A stretch of DNA of 64,000 nucleotides from G965247265 sp965247265 (GTDB taxonomy: Bacteria; Pseudomonadota; Gammaproteobacteria; UBA4575), in NCBI GenBank assembly GCA_965247265.1, contig OZ252002.1, positions 682,001 to 746,000 on the forward strand, read 5' to 3'. Both the position numbers and the translations under genes were made by a program. Below the pieces are notes generated by a model. That model did not search any database, was not told the origin of the DNA, and saw only the letters and a list, made by a program, of their open reading frames with translations. Shown piece by piece: positions 16,206 through 24,949 of the stretch. Each line of letters starts with the position of its first letter. The first letter of the stretch is position 1.

Positions 16206-18119
16206 ATGCATAAATCTAAGTTAAATCAGTCTGATGAATTTCCCATCGAACGGGAATTTTCAAGTATTCCATTTCATGAAGTTATTGAAAAACGTTTAAC
16301 ACGTCGAGACTTTATAATAAATACAACTGCAATAAGTGCTAGCGCAGTTTTAAATGGTGTCTCTAATGCGGCGATAGCTGCTGATTCATCGTCACAAATT
16401 TCATTTAGTGAGTTATCCCAAGGATTAGATGAAGCCTTGCATGTAGCAGATGGGTACTCATCTCATGTGCTTTTAAAATGGGGAGATCCAATATTTGGAA
16501 GTTCTCCTGAATTTAATCCAAATGAGCAAACACCATCAACTCAGAGGAAACAATTTGGCTACAACAACGATTTTATTGCATATACGCCTGTTCATTACAA
16601 AAGTGAAAATTCCTTAAATGGAATAATCATAGTAAATCATGAATACGCAAATAGTGTGATGATGTATCCAGGCTCACCTAAGCCGTCTCATCTCACTAAA
16701 CGGCAAATTGAAACAGAAATATTTGCAAATGGATTGACAATTGTAGAGATTCAAAAGCAAGACAGGAGGTGGGGGCGTAATCCTTCCTCAAAATACAATC
16801 GCCGTGTAACGCCGCACACAAAAATGAAGTTTTCTGGCCCTGCCTATGGACATGATCGATTGAAAACAGCCTTTGCTGCTGATGGAATTTCATGCATTGG
16901 CACGTTTGGTAATTGTGCAGGTTGTCTTACTCCTTGGGGGACTGTGTTGACGGCAGAAGAAAATATACAAGTCTACTTTGTTGGTAAAACTAAAAATATT
17001 AATGAGCGTGAAAACTACAATCGATTTGGGATTAAGGGTGATGCAACTGCGTTGGCTAATTGGGGTAATCACTATGCAAGGTGGAATTTAAACGAACATC
17101 CGCGAGCAGCGATGCACGCAGGGTGGATTGTAGAAATTGATCCTTACGATCCTGGATTCGTGCCAATAAAAAGAACTGCGCTTGGCCGTTGCAAACACGA
17201 AGGCTGTGATGTTCATGTAAATATTGATGGTCGCGCAGTGGTATATATGGGGGATGATCAAACATTTGAATATATTTATCGGTTTGTTAGCAGTCAAAAA
17301 TATTCAACGAGCAATAGAGAACAAAATTTTCATTTATTAAACAAAGGAGAATTGTCTGTTGCTGAGTTCACCGATCAAGGTACTGTTATATGGCATCCTT
17401 TAATTTGGGGACAAGGCCCCCACACAGAAAAAAACGGCTTCTATAGTCAAGCAGATGTTGTTTTAGACATGCGAAAAGCTGCTGATTTGGTTGGTGCAAC
17501 ACCCATGGATCGCCCTGAAAAAATAAAAGTTAACCCAGTTACTGGAAACGTATTTACTGTACTAACCAATAATGTTAAGCGGGATCCAATACGGGTAGAT
17601 TCAGCAAACCCAAGAGTGTTTAATCAACATGGACATATCTTAGAACTGATTCCACCTGATAAAGACCATGCGAGTAAAGAATATAAATGGGAAGTATTTA
17701 TTTTAGCGGGCAATCCAAATAAAAAATTGGATTTTGCCTACTACCCTTCTTCTATTTCAAAGAACGGTTGGTTTTCAAAACCTGACAACTGTAGTTTTGA
17801 TAAAAATGGGAACATTTGGATCGCCACAGATGGATTTTATAGACAGGGTAATGCAGATGGTATCTGGATTGGTGCAGCACAGGGTAATGATAAAGGGCTA
17901 ACAAAACACTTTCTTCGTGCGCCGCACGCAGCAGAGGTATGTAGTCCATGCTTTACGCCAGATAATAAAACGATGTTTTGTTCAATACAGCATCCTGGGG
18001 AAGACTCGCATTTCGACAACCCTTCAACGCGATGGCCTGATTTTGATGATGGGTTACCGCCCCGTCCTGCAGTGATTGCTATTACCCATGATCAGGATGG
18101 GGAGATAGGTTCAGCATAA
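16206..18119 (+). CDS. phoX: PhoX-family alkaline phosphatase (DUF839)
   Basis: This encodes 637 residues. A Tat signal is visible at 30-55 (LTRRDFIINTTAISASA), so the folded enzyme is exported to the periplasm. PhoX uses Ca and Fe to hydrolyse phosphomonoesters. Family segments seen include FGNCAGCLTPWGTVLTAEEN, GRCKHEGCDVHVN, the FEYIYRFVS strand, DRPEKIKVNPVTGNVFTVLT and the C-terminal RAPHAAEVCSPCFTPDNKTMF. The length fits the family. It is a single gene divergent from the YeiH-type exporter. I did not find a convincing Pho box in the 173-base upstream region. Confidence 0.9.
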   Translation: MHKSKLNQSDEFPIEREFSSIPFHEVIEKRLTRRDFIINTTAISASAVLNGVSNAAIAADSSSQISFSELSQGLDEALHVADGYSSHVLLKWGDPIFGSSPEFNPNEQTPSTQRKQFGYNNDFIAYTPVHYKSENSLNGIIIVNHEYANSVMMYPGSPKPSHLTKRQIETEIFANGLTIVEIQKQDRRWGRNPSSKYNRRVTPHTKMKFSGPAYGHDRLKTAFAADGISCIGTFGNCAGCLTPWGTVLTAEENIQVYFVGKTKNINERENYNRFGIKGDATALANWGNHYARWNLNEHPRAAMHAGWIVEIDPYDPGFVPIKRTALGRCKHEGCDVHVNIDGRAVVYMGDDQTFEYIYRFVSSQKYSTSNREQNFHLLNKGELSVAEFTDQGTVIWHPLIWGQGPHTEKNGFYSQADVVLDMRKAADLVGATPMDRPEKIKVNPVTGNVFTVLTNNVKRDPIRVDSANPRVFNQHGHILELIPPDKDHASKEYKWEVFILAGNPNKKLDFAYYPSSISKNGWFSKPDNCSFDKNGNIWIATDGFYRQGNADGIWIGAAQGNDKGLTKHFLRAPHAAEVCSPCFTPDNKTMFCSIQHPGEDSHFDNPSTRWPDFDDGLPPRPAVIAITHDQDGEIGSA

Positions 18120-18173
18120 AAATATTATAGGCAATAAATATTCATGTAATTTTATACAGGAGTGAGTAGTAAT

Positions 18174-18455
18174 TTATTTATCGATATCTGTCCACGGCGC
18201 ACGCTGCATAAAGTGATAAAACTCTACTCGGTTTATAGAGCCATTTTTATCCTGGTCATACTCTGCAAAAATGGGTTCATCAGCTAAATTATGAACAGCT
18301 TTAGCTTCCTCTTTATCTAGCCGTTCATTTCGGTCAAGGTCCGCACCCCAAAACATACCATCTTCTAAAGTTCTACCGCCACCTCCTACATCAGCGGGTG
18401 ATAGTGATGGCAGGTAAACCATTATTGTTATAAAAATGTATATTAATTTTTTCAT
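18174..18455 (-). CDS. Secreted EF-hand protein
   Basis: This encodes 93 residues, with the start at 18455 chosen because GAGG lies 6 bases upstream. Residues 1-20 form a signal peptide. Two canonical EF-hand loops follow: 39-50 (DLDRNERLDKEE) and 67-78 (DQDKNGSINRVE), each with Asp/Asn/Glu at positions 1, 3, 5 and 12. It should bind Ca2+ in the periplasm or outside. It is convergent with phoX, whose enzymes need Ca2+, but a functional link is only a guess. Confidence 0.82.
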   Translation of the reverse strand: MKKLIYIFITIMVYLPSLSPADVGGGGRTLEDGMFWGADLDRNERLDKEEAKAVHNLADEPIFAEYDQDKNGSINRVEFYHFMQRAPWTDIDK

Positions 18456-18628
18456 ATACGCCTCGCCTATAATGTTGAATAAAAATTCAAGGCCCACGAA
18501 TTAGTATAAGGATTACTAACTATGTTCAATTTAATTCTGGATCTATAATTACAATAGTTAAGTGATTTTACTTAATTGTGAGTGTATATCCTTATTATAA
18601 TTAATTTTAATAAATTTAAATTTATTCT

Positions 18629-19267
18629 TTATATTGCATGAACTAAAGAAGCTATTTGTTGATCAATAAATAGAACAGTGGTTTTCCAAATTGATTTATT
18701 ATTCACACAATTATCTTGTGGTATGTTCGTGTTGTTAATCTCCTCGCGCACCAATATTCCTGATTGTGTGCGGAATACAGTAAATAATGTTTCAGGCTTC
18801 ATTATCTCATAAGCAGAGCTACCGTATACCGTATCAATAATAGGTAATGCCTTACGGTATTGGTCTGCAAACTCTGCTAGTTCAAACGTGCTATCAGAAT
18901 TTAATTCATGCGCACTATGATTTTTGGAGTTCTCATCATCTATACTCGTATAGCGACCAGATAGTCGCTCTATTCTATACATTGAATCTGCGCCAAATAA
19001 TGTAGCCCAAGACTTCCACTTAAGAAAACCCGCATCAATACGCCATTCATCACCATAAATTTGATATGTTTTAGACTCACAAAAATTACCAAGACGTAAA
19101 TGCGCCTCAAATTCTTGTGTATTAATTGATTTAAAGATTAACTTTGCAATAGGCTCTTCGTCAGTGAGGCGAGTGTACGTGTATACATTACCAAGCACGA
19201 GTATCGTTACAAGGCAGGCTACAATAAATAGGTATTTAGTAAGTTTTCGTATGATTAGCTTAATCAT
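18629..19267 (-). CDS. Conserved hypothetical with N-terminal membrane anchor
   Basis: This encodes 212 residues with one membrane helix at about 12-30 and a periplasmic remainder. The segment DAGFLKWKSWATLFGADSMYRIERLSGRY resembles a conserved hypothetical family of gammaproteobacteria that some databases label loosely as an efflux component. No pore, ATPase or binding motif is visible, so no function is given. Two cysteines (CESKT and DNCVNN) could form a disulfide outside. It stands alone, with AT-rich gaps on both sides. Confidence 0.65.
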   Translation of the reverse strand: MIKLIIRKLTKYLFIVACLVTILVLGNVYTYTRLTDEEPIAKLIFKSINTQEFEAHLRLGNFCESKTYQIYGDEWRIDAGFLKWKSWATLFGADSMYRIERLSGRYTSIDDENSKNHSAHELNSDSTFELAEFADQYRKALPIIDTVYGSSAYEIMKPETLFTVFRTQSGILVREEINNTNIPQDNCVNNKSIWKTTVLFIDQQIASLVHAI

Positions 19268-19399
19268 TTTTAAACTGTAGCAATTATATTAAAGATACTA
19301 TATTAAGAAATACGTAGCAGGAGTAAAATCAAAGATAAATGGATTATCGTTTTGACAATATTTGCACTAATAGTTCAATACTAATTTGAGATTTTTAAC

Positions 19400-20011
19400 A
19401 TGGGGATATATGAAAATTATTGCTTGCCTCATTTGCTCAATTTAATATGCGGGCTTGAGGCAATACAAGAACAACGCAAAAAAATTGTGCCCCTCGCTGA
19501 AGGCAAGGTGTTAGAAATCGGGATGGGGTCAGGCTTAAACATCCCTTTTTACAATACTAATAATATTGAGTTTGTATGGGGTTTAGAGCCTTCAAAAGGC
19601 ATGCGAAACAAAGCGCAAAGCGCAATTGAAAATGCGCCATTTGACATTCGTTGGTTAGAATTACCATCTGAAGAAATTCCATTAGATGATAATAGCGTCG
19701 ATACGGTGGTGCTTACCTATACACTTTGCACCATTTCTGATTGGATTAAAGCATTACAGCAAATGCGTCGCGTACTCAAACCAAACGGCAAACTTATATT
19801 TTGTGAGCATGGCCAAGCCCCAGATACACGCGTGCAAAAATGGCAAAATAGAATTAATCCATTATGGGGGAAATTAGCAGGAGGTTGCCATCTTAATCGG
19901 CCAATTCCTCGTTATCTTCAAGAGGGAGGATTTAATATTAAAGAAATTGACATGAAGTACTTACCAGGACCAAAGTTTGCAGGGTTCACGTATTGGGGCA
20001 TCGCGATTTAA
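19400..20011 (+). CDS. Class I SAM-dependent methyltransferase
   Basis: This encodes 203 residues with a Rossmann methyltransferase fold. Motif I is VLEIGMGSGLNIP at 37-49, the acidic residue after strand 2 is in WGLEPSKGM, and the PLDDNSVDTVVLTYTLCTI and VLKPNGKLIFCEHG segments are those of type-11 methyltransferases. The C-terminal part with GGCHLNRPIPRYL resembles small-molecule or thiol methyltransferases of the METTL7 kind. The substrate cannot be read from the sequence. The gene is alone on its strand. Confidence 0.88.
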   Translation: MGIYENYCLPHLLNLICGLEAIQEQRKKIVPLAEGKVLEIGMGSGLNIPFYNTNNIEFVWGLEPSKGMRNKAQSAIENAPFDIRWLELPSEEIPLDDNSVDTVVLTYTLCTISDWIKALQQMRRVLKPNGKLIFCEHGQAPDTRVQKWQNRINPLWGKLAGGCHLNRPIPRYLQEGGFNIKEIDMKYLPGPKFAGFTYWGIAI

Positions 20012-20085
20012 TTTAAATTAATTACGACTATAGTTGATAATAAATTCGCCTATTTTCTTATATTATTAGAATAAAAGAGATAATC

Positions 20086-20373
20086 ATGAATTACATTGTT
20101 AAGGTAATTTTAGTTTTTATGGTTACCTCAATTTGCGGTGTACTTACTCAAAGCAGTGCGCCAGACGATGCGGTCACTAAAAGTGATATCAAGAAATGCG
20201 TAAAGAAACTTAAAAAAACTGAAAAATTTCTCTATCCAAATAGCTTAAAAGTCGAATCCGCAACATATGTTCCTGAAGGCTCAAAAATTATATTAACACT
20301 AACTTTGAGTCAAAAAACTGAGTATGGTGCCTCTGCAGGTGTAGAAGAAAAACAATGCACACTTGAAAAATAA
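20086..20373 (+). CDS. Small secreted hypothetical protein
   Basis: This encodes 95 residues with a signal peptide of about 20 residues (IVKVILVFMVTSICGVL) and a short Lys-rich mature chain with two cysteines (KKCVKK and KQCTLEK) that could pair in the periplasm. I do not recognise a family. It begins 74 bases after the methyltransferase on the same strand with AT-rich sequence between, so a shared transcript is possible but not shown. Confidence 0.55.
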   Translation: MNYIVKVILVFMVTSICGVLTQSSAPDDAVTKSDIKKCVKKLKKTEKFLYPNSLKVESATYVPEGSKIILTLTLSQKTEYGASAGVEEKQCTLEK

Positions 20374-20441
20374 GGAAAACATGCACTGCAGATTTTGTAA
20401 TTAAACAAATATATGCCTAGTGCTAGGAGAAAGCCGATTAC

Positions 20442-20888
20442 TTATCTTTGCAAGCCAGTTCCTCTAAAGCAAAAATTGTGTTCAAAATCGGGTATTTCAA
20501 CTATCTCAATAGCTGCATTATTTATTTTATCAGCCATGTTTTTTAATGATTCCACTATTTTATATTGTAGCGGCACAGAATTACTTTTTGAAATAGAAAT
20601 GTGAACGATCTTTGATTCAATATTATTAATATCAGGAATTGGCATATTTGAAAGACCAATTTCCTTTTTTCGTAATTCTAATATTTCATGGTGTATCACT
20701 CTTTCTTCATCAATAAATTTATTTATGAGCAAACTATGAATTTTAAAATCTTGGTTTTCTAAAAATGGACGCGTATAACACAATACTAAAGCAATTTTTA
20801 GCGCCATTTTTATATTATGACTTAAATGCGCGTATTCATTTGACCCATTTTCTAATATGTAGTCAGCAAAATGAGAAAATAGCTTCAT
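20442..20888 (-). CDS. Hypothetical helical protein, possibly HEPN-like
   Basis: This is a 148-residue helical protein from ATG at 20888; a longer frame opens with TTG at 20942, and neither start has a good ribosome site. The stretch RVIHHEILELRKKEIGLSN resembles the 'H...LR.k..aHs' pattern of small HEPN-like hypotheticals, but the His after the pattern is replaced, so catalytic HEPN activity is doubtful. A hydrophobic helix at about 25-35 (ALKIALVLC) is not strong enough for a membrane segment. There are no informative neighbours. Confidence 0.45.
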   Translation of the reverse strand: MKLFSHFADYILENGSNEYAHLSHNIKMALKIALVLCYTRPFLENQDFKIHSLLINKFIDEERVIHHEILELRKKEIGLSNMPIPDINNIESKIVHISISKSNSVPLQYKIVESLKNMADKINNAAIEIVEIPDFEHNFCFRGTGLQR

Positions 20889-21088
20889 ATCTACTTTAAT
20901 TAAATAGATGCTGAATAAATTTTGAGGTTGGGTAGTTTTCAAATTAGTATTTTTAAAAATTACTAAATAATTACACTTTATTCGGCAATATAAAATTATG
21001 AAAGTTCAATAGATTTATGGCGCGTAATCCCTCTAAATAACATGCATTTGCATGAAGGATCAGATTTTCGCACTGGCCTACTTGTCAT

Positions 21089-21595
21089 TTATAATTCAAG
21101 TAAACGAGCCTCACAGACATCAGAATCAGTAGCCTGCGGTAATAGTTGATACGTCTTATTTGCTTCAAGCGTTGCGGTTATTACACCTATATGGGTTTCG
21201 TTTTCTTTGGATGTTGTATCATAACCATAAAAAATGCTACAGATGTAAGTAATTCTACGAATGCCAGGTACTATCCAGTACTCGGGACCGTTACTCGATG
21301 GGTGAACACCCTTACCATCTACTTCGCGAATAAACGCCTCATCAACACCTTTGGTTAAGCCTGCGACATATTTATGAAGAGCTCCAGTTCTTTTACCAAT
21401 TACTATTGCCTTACCTTCCTTAGTTTCAACTTTCTCTTCCGCTTGTACTTCTTTAGTCTCAACTTCTTTAGTTTCAGCCTCTTCACCAACAGTGTGCCAA
21501 GTAAAAATTTTTGAGTCATCCGCACAACATGCTAAAAAACATGTAATAAAAATAAATATAACTGCCTTAGTTAAATTATTAATAATCATATACAT
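21089..21595 (-). CDS. Lipoprotein with Glu/Lys repeat linker
   Basis: This encodes 168 residues. The signal peptide ends in a lipobox around residue 23 (CFLACC), followed by an acidic linker with short repeats of ETKEV/EVKVE type at about 37-60 and then a globular domain of about 100 residues with three cysteines and segments PEYWIVPGIRRITYIC and ANKTYQLLPQATDSDVCEARL. The C-terminal domain resembles small lipoprotein domains of unknown function. It is probably anchored in the outer membrane, with the linker crossing the periplasm or peptidoglycan layer. Confidence 0.6.
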   Translation of the reverse strand: MYMIINNLTKAVIFIFITCFLACCADDSKIFTWHTVGEEAETKEVETKEVQAEEKVETKEGKAIVIGKRTGALHKYVAGLTKGVDEAFIREVDGKGVHPSSNGPEYWIVPGIRRITYICSIFYGYDTTSKENETHIGVITATLEANKTYQLLPQATDSDVCEARLLEL

Positions 21596-21742
21596 TCATT
21601 AAAAATAAGTTATGAAAATAAAAAGATATACAATTTAAGTATCTATATAATTCCGTCTTATGTAATCGTTTAATTGCTTCTACAAATAGTAACTATGAAA
21701 TTTAAAAAGACATTCTAGAATCAGAGGCGGCAGATTTATGAT

Positions 21743-22504
21743 CTATTCTTTCAACCTATATCCAGTCTTAAACATCCACCAAATCGTAATTATGCACAGA
21801 CTTGAAAATAATAGTACCATGAACAAGCTTAGTTCAATGCTGACATCTGAGACTTCATTAAAACTCCAACGAAAACCGCTGACTAGATATACAACTGGGT
21901 TAAACAAGCTAAAGGTTTGCCACATGGGGGGCAACATATCTATTGTATAGAAGCTTCCTCCTAGGAATACCAGAGGTGTGATGACAAGCATAGGGATTAG
22001 CTGTAGTTTTTCAAAATTGTCTGCCCATAGACCGATGATAAATCCAAGCAAACTGAAAGATATGCATGTCAGTAATAGGAAGCTAATCATCCAAAATGGG
22101 TGAATGATTTTGAGTTCTACAAAAAAACCTGCCGTTGCAAGAATAATTACGCCAATTATTAATGACTTGGTTGCTGCAGCGCCGACATAGCCAAGTAATA
22201 TTTCTATAATTGATATAGGTGCTGATAGTACCTCATAAATTGTTCCTGTAAACCGTGGAAAATAAATTCCAAAAGATGCGTTGGCAATACTTTGTGTTAG
22301 TAAAGCAAGCATCATTAAGCCAGGAACAATAAAGGCTCCATACGAAACGCCCTCAACTGTTTCTATGCGTGAACCAATAGCAGACCCAAATACAACAAAG
22401 TACAGCACTGTAGTGATTACAGGTGCTGCAAAGCTTTGCATGATAGTGTCCCACGCGCGTAACATTTCATATTTATAGATTACTTTAACAGCACGAGTAT
22501 TCAT
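21743..22504 (-). CDS. ABC-2 type exporter permease (YadH-like)
   Basis: This encodes 253 residues with six membrane helices and the ABC-2 signature around PRFTGTIYEVLSAPISIIEILLGYVGAAATKS. It resembles E. coli YadH. It overlaps the ATPase gene by four bases (ATGA), so the two subunits are made together and should form a 2+2 exporter in the inner membrane. The exported substrate is unknown; lipids, drugs or polysaccharide are typical of the family. Confidence 0.92.
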   Translation of the reverse strand: MNTRAVKVIYKYEMLRAWDTIMQSFAAPVITTVLYFVVFGSAIGSRIETVEGVSYGAFIVPGLMMLALLTQSIANASFGIYFPRFTGTIYEVLSAPISIIEILLGYVGAAATKSLIIGVIILATAGFFVELKIIHPFWMISFLLLTCISFSLLGFIIGLWADNFEKLQLIPMLVITPLVFLGGSFYTIDMLPPMWQTFSLFNPVVYLVSGFRWSFNEVSDVSIELSLFMVLLFSSLCIITIWWMFKTGYRLKE

Positions 22505-23427
22505 AATTGTTCTTTTACAAGGTTAATAAATATATCTTCTAATGAGCTTTGCGTTGTTTTAATATCTTTAAGTAATAATCCAGCCTTATCAACGGCTCGC
22601 AATAATTCAGCAATACCTGTATGTGTGCTGTACATGTCATAGGTATAGGTGAGTTGTTCACCTTCGTGAGATAACCCTAGCGACCATGAAGCTAAGGATG
22701 CAGGTATCATTTCAATTGCTTTTTCCATTTCAATTATAATCTGACGTTTACCCAGCTTATGTTTTAAAGTTTGTTTATCTTCAACAACAATGAGTTCGCC
22801 ATTATTGATTACACCAACTCGATCTGCAATTGCTTCCGCCTCTTCTATATAGTGTGTTGTTAAAATAATTGTTACTCCAGACTCACTCATTCTTTCTAAT
22901 AACTTCCACATATCTTTGCGTAACTTAACATCAACGCCTGCTGTGGGCTCATCTAAAAATAATATTGAAGGTTCATGTGACAGTGCCTTTGCAATCAATA
23001 CACGACGTTTCATACCGCCAGATAGCGTCATGATTTCATTGTCTTTTTTATTCCAAAGTGACAGGTCTTTGAGCAGCTTCTCCAAGTAAGCTGGATTTGA
23101 TTTGCAACCGAACAGTCCTCTGCTGAAACAAACTGTATTCCATACAGTATCGAACATCCCCAGAGTTAATTCTTGTGGGACTAATCCGATCATACGACGA
23201 GTAATGCGATATTGTTTAGTAATGTCGTGGCCATCAACAGTTACGGACCCCTCGTTATAATTAACAATACCGCAGATAATCGAGATTAACGTCGTTTTTC
23301 CAGCGCCGTTTGGACCCAGCAATGCAATAATTTCACCAGGCTGAATATTCAGATTAATATTACTAAGTACTCGATAACCATTTGCATATACCTTTGAAAG
23401 ATTCGCGATTGAAATCATAGGGTTCAT
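22501..23427 (-). CDS. ABC transporter ATP-binding protein (YadG-like)
   Basis: This encodes 308 residues with all ABC ATPase motifs: Walker A GPNGAGKTT at 38-46, the Q-loop near VPQELTLG, signature LSGGMKRR, Walker B ILFLDEPTAGVD and the H-loop TTHYIEEAEA. The C-terminal 80 residues form the accessory domain typical of the YadG/DrrA type. It powers the adjacent YadH-like permease. Confidence 0.95.
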   Translation of the reverse strand: MNPMISIANLSKVYANGYRVLSNINLNIQPGEIIALLGPNGAGKTTLISIICGIVNYNEGSVTVDGHDITKQYRITRRMIGLVPQELTLGMFDTVWNTVCFSRGLFGCKSNPAYLEKLLKDLSLWNKKDNEIMTLSGGMKRRVLIAKALSHEPSILFLDEPTAGVDVKLRKDMWKLLERMSESGVTIILTTHYIEEAEAIADRVGVINNGELIVVEDKQTLKHKLGKRQIIIEMEKAIEMIPASLASWSLGLSHEGEQLTYTYDMYSTHTGIAELLRAVDKAGLLLKDIKTTQSSLEDIFINLVKEQL

Positions 23428-23768
23428 ATTTAGGCTACAAAAAAGATAGTTAGCTAAGCTCTTTTAAGGCGCATGTATGAGAGCAATTAATAATTAAACA
23501 AGTCTAGTTACGCAAAAAATAAAATCCCATAAGATAAGTTACCTGTACTGTAACGTTTATTTGATTGCAGCCAGTTTCTTGATTTATGGATAAATGGTTA
23601 GAGTGCATTCATTCAAATAGTGGTTACTGGATAGATAAGGAAGGGCAGTTCTACAAAAACTAATTCATTTAATATATTCTTCTTAATATCTAAGATTTTG
23701 GACAATTAATTTTCACGCATGTCCACTTACGGTCACTAGCGGACATTCTTAAAATGGTATTAAATTAT
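23428..23768. other. Intergenic stretch between the ABC exporter and RRM gene
   Basis: There is no convincing gene. A 25-codon reading frame at about 23586-23663 has ordinary codons but no ribosome site. The stretch ends with a REP-like palindrome at 23719-23746. Confidence 0.4.
23719..23746. repeat. REP-like palindrome (copy 1)
   Basis: The arms ATGTCCACT and AGCGGACAT form a 9-base-pair stem with one mismatch around a TACGGTC-containing loop. The shape matches a family of intergenic palindromes of the form TGTCCGC...GGGTC...GCGGACA that I recall from gammaproteobacteria. Two weaker copies lie at 24634 and 42790. Confidence 0.6.
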
Positions 23769-24041
23769 TTAACGAAATCGCCTTGATCGCTGTTTTCCTT
23801 TTTGCGCATCCTCAAAACGGACTTTCAATGAATTATCATTAAACATTTTGCCATCAAGTTCAGCGATAGCTGCTCTTGCCTCATGGCCTTCCATTTTTAC
23901 AAAACCTATACCTCGACATTTTCCGGTAAAGATATCGATATTGATCTCAATAGAGTGGACTCTGCCAAATTTAGAAAATAATGTGCGAACAGATTCTTCT
24001 GAGGCATCTTTTGGTAAATTACCAATGAATAATTTTTTCAT
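23769..24041 (-). CDS. RRM-type RNA-binding protein
   Basis: This encodes 90 residues, a single RNA recognition motif with RNP2 LFIGNLP (4-10) and RNP1 CRGIGFVKM (43-51), and a basic tail (KGKQRSRRFR). Bacterial proteins of this kind are small cytoplasmic RNA binders often tied to cold response. It lies next to a cold-shock protein gene on the same strand, separated by a terminator. Confidence 0.93.
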   Translation of the reverse strand: MKKLFIGNLPKDASEESVRTLFSKFGRVHSIEINIDIFTGKCRGIGFVKMEGHEARAAIAELDGKMFNDNSLKVRFEDAQKGKQRSRRFR

Positions 24042-24085
24042 ATAGATATCAATTTATGACCAATTGTATACATTCTGTGACTGAT

Positions 24086-24114
24086 AAAAAGCAAGCCAGA
24101 AAAGCCTGCTTTTT
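24086..24114 (-). terminator. Terminator between csp and the RRM gene
   Basis: The stem AAAAAGCAAGC / GCCTGCTTTTT has one mismatch and a 7-base loop (CAGAAAA). Read on the minus strand it follows the cold-shock gene and ends in five T residues; by symmetry it could also work on the plus strand. Confidence 0.8.
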
Positions 24115-24173
24115 ATGATATGCAAAATAAAACGCCATAGCTAAAAATACAGTAGTTTTAGCGATACGTTGAC

Positions 24174-24383
24174 TTATATTGCAACAATATTTTCGGCTTG
24201 CGGACCTTTTTGACCTTGAGTGATTGTGAATTCTACTTTTTGACCTTCTGCCAAAGTTTTGAATCCTGCACTAGCAATTGAGCTATAGTGCACAAATACA
24301 TCTGGGCCAGACTGCTGCTCTATAAAACCAAATCCTTTAGATTCGTTAAACCATTTAACTGTTCCATTTACTGTGTTAGACAT
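24174..24383 (-). CDS. Cold-shock protein, CspA family
   Basis: This encodes 69 residues, one cold-shock domain with RNP1 KGFGFI and RNP2 DVFVHYS. It acts as a single-stranded nucleic-acid chaperone. The region before it (24384-24666) is long and AT-rich, as expected for a regulated csp leader, but no defined cold box was identified. A terminator follows at 24086-24114. Confidence 0.96.
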   Translation of the reverse strand: MSNTVNGTVKWFNESKGFGFIEQQSGPDVFVHYSSIASAGFKTLAEGQKVEFTITQGQKGPQAENIVAI

Positions 24384-24633
24384 AATAATATTCCTAAATA
24401 ATTAAAAAATAAGTGCGCTTTTTAAAAAACATCAATAGCATGAAAATAGACTAATTTTAAAAAACTTCAGGACGGGGCATTACGAATAAAACAACGAAAT
24501 GAAAATATAAATAAAAGACTTTCTTCTAGCTGCCTCACAGATTATAAGGCAGAGATTTTGAAGTCAACCTATTTTACAAATAATTTATATGTACTTCATC
24601 ATTAAATAGGTATCACTCTATCTTAATATAGGT

Positions 24634-24664
24634 AATTGCCCGCTTTGGGTCGAAGGCGAGCATT
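24634..24664. repeat. REP-like palindrome (copy 2, decayed)
   Basis: The core GCCCGCTTTGGGTCG is shared exactly with copy 3 at 42790, and the outer arms AAT...ATT remain. The right arm has drifted (GGCGAGCATT), so the stem is imperfect. It lies 285 bases before IS copy 1. Confidence 0.55.
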
Positions 24665-24666
24665 GG

Positions 24667-24949
24667 CTATTTAGAAAGGAATCCGATTTTTGCTATATCA
24701 GACCCCGTAATTATTAATTTTATATAACGGTGTGGAAGCTCCATCTCGTATTTGACGTCTTGTTTTTTACTATCCGATTCAATAATTTCTAAATGCACAT
24801 AACTCCCCGAGGTATTCACCACACTACAATTTATGTACATGCCTATATGGCTATCCATAGACCATTGTTGAAGAAATGAACCAACTTCTTTAAGACCTTC
24901 GTCAGATATAAAAAAACTATGTAATGGTTGTTCATTTAATGCTTGACTC
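24667..24949 (-). pseudogene. C-terminal remnant of a hypothetical gene cut by the IS
   Basis: About 93 codons read leftward from the IS end at 24950 to a stop at 24667, with coherent protein sequence (for example VGSFLQQWSMDSHIGM and YEMELPHRYIKLIITG). The frame continues into the IS only by chance. No N-terminal half of the same gene is seen beyond the far end of the IS at 25741, nor beside the other IS copy, so it was lost or moved. The family was not recognised; the beta-rich pattern would fit a small PilZ- or stress-type domain, but no motif supports that. Confidence 0.55.
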
